Assembly: GCF_000378225.1 (NCBI RefSeq)
Contig: NZ_KB905146.1
Location: 106,950 to 170,949, forward strand
Direction: 5' to 3'
DNA from: Methylophilus methylotrophus DSM 46235 = ATCC 53528
GTDB taxonomy: Bacteria; Pseudomonadota; Gammaproteobacteria; Burkholderiales; Methylophilaceae
DNA: 64,000 nucleotides
Every line of letters starts with the position of its first letter. The first letter of the stretch is position 1. Of the stretch, positions 58,412-64,000 are shown piece by piece. Position numbers and translations under genes: made by a program. The notes beneath the pieces are model-generated. The model was given only the letters and a program-made list of their open reading frames with translations, ran no database searches and was not told the origin of the DNA.

Positions 58412-60151
58412 TTAGCGTTTACTGGTTAATTGCCGCAAGGCCTCACGCTCAGCCTCAGACAGCGCAGAAAAAGGCTTTTCAGTGAGCTGCCCCAGTAGGG
58501 ATTTTTCTCGCGCCATCAGCGCCATGTCTGATAATTGGGTGCATGCGCCCTCAAATTCAAGCGTAAAGTCCAGTGTCTCGTCCAATAAAGACAATTCGCA
58601 GTGCAATTGGTGTCGCAAACCCTCTGAAATATACGGCGTGATCATTTGCAGCAAGACCACGGGCCGGGATTCAGGCTTGGCCATGGCGGCTTTCACCATC
58701 ACGCGCAACATCTGTTCCTCGTCACTTTCGCCTGTGATTTTATCCAGCAACTCCAGCCTCGCCCATTGCGGCCGCATGAGCAACATCAAAGCCAGCCTTA
58801 CGTGAAGAGACAGGGGCATACGCGCACGCTGACGCAAGGCTTTCTGCTGCGTTTTAGCCGGGTTTGGCAACTTGAGCATACGCTGCATTTCACCGCCAGC
58901 CAACCCCGTCATTTCGGCCACTTTTTTGCGCAGCAGCATCGCATAACGCGGCGCCTTGATCTGCTTGAGGATAGGCTCGGCATCATTTAAAAACTGCACT
59001 TTATCCTCTTGCGAAGCCAGTGGGTTATGTTCGCTTAAGTGCTGGATAATATATTGCGATAGCGGCATGGCTTTATCCATTTCCGCCTCGAACGCCTCTT
59101 TGCCAAACTCACGTACAAAGCTATCCGGGTCATGCTCTGCAGGTAAAAATAAAAAGCGCAATTTCACACCATCTTTAATCGCTGGCAAAGCGTTCATGAC
59201 TGCGCGCCAGGCCGCCGTACGTCCGGCCTTGTCGCCGTCAAAACTGAATACAATCTCGTCCGTTTGACGCATCAGCTTGGCAATATGAAACGGCGTGGTT
59301 GCTGTACCTAACGCGGCGACCGCATATTCGATACCATATTGCGCGAGCGCCACGACATCCATATAGCCTTCAACCACCAATACGCGGCCAGCATCACGGA
59401 TGGCACGCCGCGCCATAAACAGGCCATACAATTCATGGCCCTTTTGAAACACCGGCGTTTCTGGCGAGTTGTAATACTTGGGGCTATCTTCAGGGTTAAT
59501 CACGCGCCCGCCAAACCCGATCACTTCGCCTTTCTGGTTGTGAATGGGGAACATGATGCGGTCACGGAAGCGGTCGTAACGGCGGCCTTGCTCGTTTTGC
59601 ACCACCAGGCCCGCCGTTTCCAACGGTTCTGCGTCATAATGAGGGAAGACTGTTTGCAAGTTTTGCCAACCGGCCGGGGCATAGCCGATCTGGAATTTGG
59701 CAGCCACCTGCCCACTCAAGCCACGCGCTTTCAAGTAATCAATCGCCCGCGGTGATTTCTTTAATTCAGCTTTGTAGTAATTGGCCGCTTGTTGCAAGGT
59801 CTCCTGCAAGCTAAGCAACACGGCTTTAGAGGCAGGCGCAGGCTGGTTTGGGTCGCGCTGTTCTTGCGGCACAATCATGCCGACCTGCCTGGCCAGGTCG
59901 TGAATCGCCTCCACAAAACTCAGGCCGTTATACTCCATGAGAAAGCTCAAAGCCGAGCCATGCGCACCACAGCCAAAACAATGGTAAAACTGCTTGGTCG
60001 GGCTCACGGTAAAACTAGGTGATTTTTCGTTGTGAAAAGGGCAACAGGCCGAGTAATTCGCTCCGGCTTTTTTCAGTGGCACTGCCTTGTCGATGACTTC
60101 GACAATATCTACGCGGTTAAGCAGTTCTTGAATAAAACTTTCCGGGATCAT
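58412..60151 (-). CDS. dnaG: DNA primase
   Basis: 579 residues. Zinc-binding CHC2 domain (CCPFHNEKSPSF, CFGCGAHG), the TOPRIM catalytic core (EGYMDVVALAQYGIEYAVAALGTA, then FSFDGDKAGRTAAWRA) and a C-terminal helicase-binding region. Makes RNA primers at the replication fork. Standard length. It has its own transcription unit: a terminator precedes it at 60178-60206. Confidence 0.98.
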   Translation of the reverse strand: MIPESFIQELLNRVDIVEVIDKAVPLKKAGANYSACCPFHNEKSPSFTVSPTKQFYHCFGCGAHGSALSFLMEYNGLSFVEAIHDLARQVGMIVPQEQRDPNQPAPASKAVLLSLQETLQQAANYYKAELKKSPRAIDYLKARGLSGQVAAKFQIGYAPAGWQNLQTVFPHYDAEPLETAGLVVQNEQGRRYDRFRDRIMFPIHNQKGEVIGFGGRVINPEDSPKYYNSPETPVFQKGHELYGLFMARRAIRDAGRVLVVEGYMDVVALAQYGIEYAVAALGTATTPFHIAKLMRQTDEIVFSFDGDKAGRTAAWRAVMNALPAIKDGVKLRFLFLPAEHDPDSFVREFGKEAFEAEMDKAMPLSQYIIQHLSEHNPLASQEDKVQFLNDAEPILKQIKAPRYAMLLRKKVAEMTGLAGGEMQRMLKLPNPAKTQQKALRQRARMPLSLHVRLALMLLMRPQWARLELLDKITGESDEEQMLRVMVKAAMAKPESRPVVLLQMITPYISEGLRHQLHCELSLLDETLDFTLEFEGACTQLSDMALMAREKSLLGQLTEKPFSALSEAEREALRQLTSKR

Positions 60152-60177
60152 AAATGCAAGTATCGCTTATGCTCGTC

Positions 60178-60206
60178 AAAAAACAAAGGGCGCCAACTGC
60201 GCCCTC
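60178..60206 (-). terminator. rho-independent terminator between yqeY and dnaG
   Basis: Stem GGGCGC/GCGCCC (60188-60193 with 60199-60204) around a five-base loop and a minus-strand T-rich tail (TTTGTTTTTT). It separates rpsU-yqeY from dnaG-rpoD. Confidence 0.85.
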
Positions 60207-60230
60207 TTGCTTCGTGCCCGCGTGAGCAGA

Positions 60231-60674
60231 TTATCCCAACGCCGCCTTGATCAGGCCTGACACTTTTGCCATATCGGCCTTGCCCGCAACCAATGGCTTC
60301 ACTGCACCCACCACCTTGCCCATATCCTTGGCCCCTGCGGCACCAGTCTCAGCTAGTACCTTGGCAATGATGGCGTTGATTTCTTCTTCGCTCAATTGTG
60401 CTGGCAAATAAGCCTGCAACACTGCCACTTCAAATTTTTCCTGGTCAGCCAAATCCATGCGATTCGCACCTTCAAACGCAGCGATCGAATCACGGCGCTG
60501 CTTGAGCATTTTTTCGACCACACCCACTACCGCAGCATCATCCAGCTCAATACGCTCATCTACTTCGCGCTGCTTGATGGCAGCTTGCAGCAAACGAATC
60601 ACACCCAGTTTAGGCATGTCTTTTGCGCGCATGGCAGTTTTCATGTCTTCGGAGATTTGTGCTTTCAGGCTCAT
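60231..60674 (-). CDS. GatB/YqeY domain-containing protein
   Basis: 147 residues. SLKAQISEDMKTAMRAKDMPKLGVIRLL at the N-terminus and the C-terminal helical YqeY domain similar to the tail of GatB (AYLPAQLSEEEINAIIAKV, KDMGKVVGAVKPLVAGKADM). Possibly linked to tRNA-dependent amidation; true role unknown. Invariably between rpsU and dnaG in this lineage. The ATG at 60674 is preferred over an extension to 60749 that adds unrelated residues. Confidence 0.93.
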   Translation of the reverse strand: MSLKAQISEDMKTAMRAKDMPKLGVIRLLQAAIKQREVDERIELDDAAVVGVVEKMLKQRRDSIAAFEGANRMDLADQEKFEVAVLQAYLPAQLSEEEINAIIAKVLAETGAAGAKDMGKVVGAVKPLVAGKADMAKVSGLIKAALG

Positions 60675-60791
60675 ATCGTGTCTTGGTCCGGATAAATGTG
60701 GGCTGTATAAATAGCTAAAGGTTGCGGAAACCCACAACCTTTGCATCATCGGTTAACTATAATGCAGTTAACCGTTCACTTCCACTAAAAA

Positions 60792-61004
60792 TTAGTAGAG
60801 TTTTGTTGGCAACTGCTGGTTGCGCAGACGGCGGTATTGACGCTTAACCGCGGCAGCCGCTTTACGCTTACGCTCCCAAGTTGGCTTCTCGTAGAACTCG
60901 CGAGCACGCAAGTCGTTCAACAAACCGGTTTTCTCAATCAAACGCTTGAAACGGCGCATTGCAACGTCAAACGGTTCGTTCTCTTTCACACGAATAGCGG
61001 TCAT
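60792..61004 (-). CDS. rpsU: 30S ribosomal protein S21
   Basis: 70 residues, [20 protein letters not shown], then [27 protein letters not shown]: the complete bS21. It helps base pairing between 16S rRNA and the Shine-Dalgarno sequence. First gene of the rpsU-yqeY-(dnaG-rpoD) block; divergent from tsaD. Confidence 0.98.
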   Translation of the reverse strand: MTAIRVKENEPFDVAMRRFKRLIEKTGLLNDLRAREFYEKPTWERKRKAAAAVKRQYRRLRNQQLPTKLY

Positions 61005-61124
61005 GTAAATCCCTATCCTTCAAATATTGGTTAGACAATGGTGCTTGCGGATTGATGCAGCACTGAAAACCGCGTATTCTATCGCGCTTATTTGGATTTA
61101 TCAATCTTTTCTGCAAAAAATCGT

Positions 61125-62147
61125 ATGTTAGTGCTAGGGATAGAATCTTCTTGTGACGAAACCGGGGTGGCGTTATACGACACGCGCCGCGGATTGCTGG
61201 CGCACGCCCTGCACTCACAAATTGACATGCATGCAGCCTATGGCGGCGTCGTGCCAGAACTGGCCTCACGTGACCACATACGCCGCGCACTCCCACTCAC
61301 ACAGCAAGTACTGTCGCAAGCGGATAAATCTCTACAAGACATCGAAGGCATCGCTTACACGCAGGGCCCCGGACTGGCGGGCGCTTTGCTGGTGGGCACC
61401 AGTATTGCGCAATCGCTCGCTATGGCCCTTAACGTGCCTTCTGTCGGTGTGCATCACCTCGAAGGCCACCTGCTGGCGCCCATGCTCGAAGAAAATCCCC
61501 CAGCGTTCCCGTTTGTTGCCTTGCTGGTCTCGGGTGGTCATAGCCAACTCATGCGGGTCGATGGCATTGGCCAATACGAGTTACTGGGCGACACGCTGGA
61601 CGATGCTGCCGGTGAAGCGTTTGATAAGACCGCCAAACTGTTGGGCCTTGGCTATCCCGGCGGCCCCGCAGTCTCAAAACTGGCTGATCAAGGTAAGCCA
61701 CACTTTCAATTGCCCCGCCCCATGCTAAACAGCAAAGATTTAAATTTCAGCTTTAGCGGCCTCAAAACAGCAGTGCTGACCTTGGTAAACAATCAGCCAG
61801 AACTAGATGATGAAACAGTTAAAGATATTGCCTGGGAATTTCAGGAGTCAGTCACCGAGATATTGGTGCATAAATGCATAAAGGCGCTCAAACAAACCAA
61901 ACTTAAACGTCTGGTGGTTTCGGGTGGCGTGGGTGCCAACAAACGGCTGCGGACCAGATTAAATGAAGCCGCTGCCAAACGTGGCTTCAATGTGAGCTAT
62001 CCCAGATTGGAATTCTGCACTGATAACGGCGCCATGATTGCCTTTGCCGGTGCCATGCGCCTGCACGCCATGCAGCCAGGCAAGCAGGATTACAGCTTTA
62101 GTATCCGTCCGCGCTGGGACTTGGCTGAGCTCAAAGCGCCTGCTTAA
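61125..62147 (+). CDS. tsaD: tRNA threonylcarbamoyladenosine synthase subunit TsaD
   Basis: 340 residues of the Kae1/TsaD ASKHA ATPase family. [16 protein letters not shown] at the start, metal-binding [28 protein letters not shown] and [10 protein letters not shown] are all present. With TsaB, TsaE and TsaC it makes t6A37 in tRNAs decoding ANN. Start at 61125 set by family length; the in-frame TTG at 61092 is rejected. Confidence 0.97.
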   Translation: MLVLGIESSCDETGVALYDTRRGLLAHALHSQIDMHAAYGGVVPELASRDHIRRALPLTQQVLSQADKSLQDIEGIAYTQGPGLAGALLVGTSIAQSLAMALNVPSVGVHHLEGHLLAPMLEENPPAFPFVALLVSGGHSQLMRVDGIGQYELLGDTLDDAAGEAFDKTAKLLGLGYPGGPAVSKLADQGKPHFQLPRPMLNSKDLNFSFSGLKTAVLTLVNNQPELDDETVKDIAWEFQESVTEILVHKCIKALKQTKLKRLVVSGGVGANKRLRTRLNEAAAKRGFNVSYPRLEFCTDNGAMIAFAGAMRLHAMQPGKQDYSFSIRPRWDLAELKAPA

Positions 62148-62159
62148 ATCTTAGCCTGA

Positions 62160-62771
62160 TTATTTCTTGCCAAATCGGCTTTCAGTGCCGGCCAACAATT
62201 TTTCAATATTGGACTGATGGCGAATTATCAAAAACGCAGACATCACCACCACAACGGCCACATATACCGGGTAAGGTGACAAGAACTGCCAGGCAATCAC
62301 AGGCGCCAATACAGCAGCGACCAGGGCAGACAAGGAAGAAATACGGCTGGTTAAAAACACCGCCAGCCAGACGGCAACCACACTCAACGCCAGCCAACCC
62401 GAAAAGGCAATCATTACACCCAGAGCCGTCGCCACCCCTTTACCCCCTTTAAACTTATGGTAAATCGGGTACAAGTGGCCAATAAACACCGCCAACCCCA
62501 CCAGCGCGACCACATCCATCAACATTCCCGCTTGCAGTGCCAGCCATGTTGGCAACCAGCCTTTAAACGCATCGCCCAGCAAGGTCAAAATCGCAGCAGA
62601 TTTTTTACCACTACGCGCCACATTGGTCGCGCCGATATTGCCACTCCCCACGGTGCGTGGATCTGGCAGGCGGTACAGCTTGCTGATAATAATGCCAAAG
62701 GCAATCGAGCCTATCAGGTAGGCCGCAACTATCCAGACCAATGCTTCAATATCAAAACCAATTTCGTTCAT
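62160..62771 (-). CDS. plsY: acyl-phosphate glycerol-3-phosphate acyltransferase
   Basis: 203 residues, five hydrophobic helices with the PlsY motifs SGNIGATNVAR, KGGKGVATALG and a C-terminal RHQSNIEKLLAGTE. It acylates glycerol-3-phosphate using acyl-phosphate, the first step of phospholipid synthesis. Start at 62771; upstream in-frame ATG at 62840 adds non-family residues. Convergent with tsaD, 12 bp apart; divergent from folB. Confidence 0.96.
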   Translation of the reverse strand: MNEIGFDIEALVWIVAAYLIGSIAFGIIISKLYRLPDPRTVGSGNIGATNVARSGKKSAAILTLLGDAFKGWLPTWLALQAGMLMDVVALVGLAVFIGHLYPIYHKFKGGKGVATALGVMIAFSGWLALSVVAVWLAVFLTSRISSLSALVAAVLAPVIAWQFLSPYPVYVAVVVVMSAFLIIRHQSNIEKLLAGTESRFGKK

Positions 62772-62881
62772 GCGTTTAATTCCACTGAAGTACAGCCGCT
62801 TATGCCAGCCACTGCACGATGTTGTATGATGCCGAATCATACTGGATTCCGGCCTGCGCGGAAATAAAAGGACACTGATTC

Positions 62882-63232
62882 ATGGACACAATTTTTCTGG
62901 AACAAGTCAAGGTGCAAACCAAACTGGGGGTGCCTGAATGGGAACGCGCCGTGCCGCAAACCGTGATTCTGGATATTGAAATTGGCTATGACTTTAATAA
63001 AGCCTGCCTGAGTGATGCAATTGAAGATACGATTGATTACGGCCTGGTAGTCGCGCGCATACGGGAGACATTAGCCGAGCATAGTTTCAAACTGGTTGAG
63101 GCATTAGGCGAGCATGTTTGCCAATTGGTCTTGCAGGAATTTAAAGCGCAGAGTGTGAAGTTGAAAGTGAGTAAGCCGGGGATATTGCCGGGGTTGAAAG
63201 CGCTGGGGATTGTGATTTCCCGGACTGCTTAA
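62882..63232 (+). CDS. folB: dihydroneopterin aldolase
   Basis: 116 residues: DTIFLEQVKVQTKLGVPEWER, the strand DTIDYGLVVARIRE and FKLVEALGEHVCQLVL are the FolB pattern (catalytic Glu in VEALGE, Lys in KVSKPG). It converts dihydroneopterin to 6-hydroxymethyl-dihydropterin in folate synthesis. Usual partner of tsaD/plsY here. A gap of about 220 bp to the insertion sequence follows, with no further gene recognised. Confidence 0.95.
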   Translation: MDTIFLEQVKVQTKLGVPEWERAVPQTVILDIEIGYDFNKACLSDAIEDTIDYGLVVARIRETLAEHSFKLVEALGEHVCQLVLQEFKAQSVKLKVSKPGILPGLKALGIVISRTA

Positions 63233-63393
63233 AACAGTCATTTATTACCTAAATCAGATTCTTTTTGCCTTTCGGTGACGGTTTTTGTAATGCTTGTTCT
63301 TAAGAAGTCGGTATAAAAGGCATTTATATTTAAGCGGATGATTAAGTATTAAATGTGTTCTCTCGCCTCTAGGCGACCATTCTTTCTTATGCT

Positions 63394-64000
63394 TGTCCTG
63401 TATAGACCGGGGACATGGTTGACACTTTCGCATTGGATAAATGCGGAGAACACTATGCCCTGGGAGACAAGAGACATCATGAGTCTGCGTGAAGAATTCG
63501 TACACTTGGCCACTCAAGAAGGCGCTAACCGACGTGAGTTATGTCGGCGCTTCGGTATCAGCCCGCAAACGGCTTATAAATGGCTGCGTAGATTTAATAC
63601 GCATGGCAAGGCAGGTCTAAGTGACCAGAGTCGAAGACCATTACACAGCCCAACACTCACATCACAAGCACTTCAGTCAGAGATTGTTCAACTGCGGCAT
63701 AAGCATCCGGCGTGGGGTGGGCGCAAGATCAGTCGGCGGTTAGAGGACTTAGGCTTAGGCGCTGTGGCACCCAGCACTGTCAGTACCGTGTTACATCGGC
63801 ACGGCCTTATTGATGTGGGCGTCGAATACCGGCAGGCTTGGCAGCGATTTGAGCATGAGTTGCCCAATGCGTTGTGGCAGGCCGACTTTAAAGGCTACTT
63901 TGAAACGCTCTCAGGACGTTGCATGCCACTGACGGTGCTTGATGACCACTCCCGGTTTAATCTGGTTCTGCATGCTTGTGACAATGCCAGGGCTGAGACC
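63394..64000 (+). mobile_element. IS481-family insertion sequence, left part (runs off window)
   Basis: Begins near 63394-63399 with TGT...ATAGACCGGGGACATGG, a typical IS481-type left end, followed by the transposase start 56-61 bases inside. The right end lies beyond the window, so target duplication cannot be checked. Confidence 0.75.
63455..64000 (+). CDS. IS481-family DDE transposase, 3'-truncated by window edge
   Basis: 182 codons visible, open to the end. An N-terminal helix-turn-helix (SLREEFVHLATQEGANRREL, FGISPQTAYKWLRRF) is followed by AGLSDQSRRPLHSP and the start of the integrase core (LWQADFKGYFETL with the first Asp of the DDE triad, LTVLDDHSRFNLVL with the next acidic site). 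GGAG eight bases before the ATG. Intact as far as it can be seen; the third catalytic acid (Glu) lies beyond the edge. Confidence 0.88.
   Translation, partial: MPWETRDIMSLREEFVHLATQEGANRRELCRRFGISPQTAYKWLRRFNTHGKAGLSDQSRRPLHSPTLTSQALQSEIVQLRHKHPAWGGRKISRRLEDLGLGAVAPSTVSTVLHRHGLIDVGVEYRQAWQRFEHELPNALWQADFKGYFETLSGRCMPLTVLDDHSRFNLVLHACDNARAET

Noticed and set aside
63254..63517. 87-codon minus-strand frame between folB and the insertion sequence.
   Set aside because: Overlaps the IS end and transposase start; basic, low-complexity reading without a ribosome site.

Overview
The window looks like chromosome of a methylotrophic betaproteobacterium of the Methylophilaceae (Methylophilus/Methylotenera type). 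The main evidence is a xoxF-xoxJ-xoxG methanol-oxidation cluster with the Asp-Tyr-Asp lanthanide signature and no mxaFI. The right end carries a typical betaproteobacterial housekeeping block: rpsU-yqeY-dnaG-rpoD-tRNA-Ile2 facing tsaD, plsY and folB. The genus is an inference; no rRNA is present to confirm it.

Layout. 1-5.2 kb: lanthanide methanol dehydrogenase XoxF, periplasmic protein XoxJ, two tandem XoxG-type cytochromes c and a type II NADH dehydrogenase, all on the minus strand and separated by several strong terminators. 5.4-15.2 kb: an iminopeptidase, a YihY membrane protein fused to a cyclic-nucleotide-binding-like domain, a TPR/2-oxoglutarate oxygenase, a YfiR/YfiN-like c-di-GMP pair, a FadL channel and a porin. 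15.2-21.1 kb: two more c-di-GMP enzymes, an FMN-binding protein and an outer-membrane protein.

21-52.6 kb is an accessory, stress-flavoured region of small membrane proteins and defence or repair genes. It contains two CBS-domain proteins, three DUF3309 miniproteins, DUF421, DUF2231, DUF4142, DUF2171, a PA2778/PA2779 pair, a CYP152-type peroxygenase, a CSS-EAL phosphodiesterase, the NHEJ pair Ku/LigD, a glycoconjugate cluster (glycosyltransferase, UDP-galactopyranose mutase, GH1-like protein, ABC exporter), a PagL lipid A deacylase and a three-gene TIR / SLOG / ThsB-like operon. Eleven copies of one fixed-spacing motif, CTGAAWY-N3-TGTAGGAA, lie 70-170 bp upstream of these genes. Every copy has the same orientation relative to its gene, so many of these genes, including the TIR operon and probably the NHEJ operon, appear to form one undescribed regulon.

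53-56.3 kb holds an arsenic operon (arsR-arsI-acr3-arsC). Next to it is a remnant of an integrative element at tRNA-Ile2(CAT), with a duplicated tRNA 3' end and an integrase fragment. The last 600 bases are the left part of an IS481-type insertion sequence that runs off the window.

The strongest candidates for novelty are the TIR-SLOG-ThsB-like operon, which resembles a rearranged Thoeris system, and the shared upstream motif that ties it to envelope, repair and stress genes.
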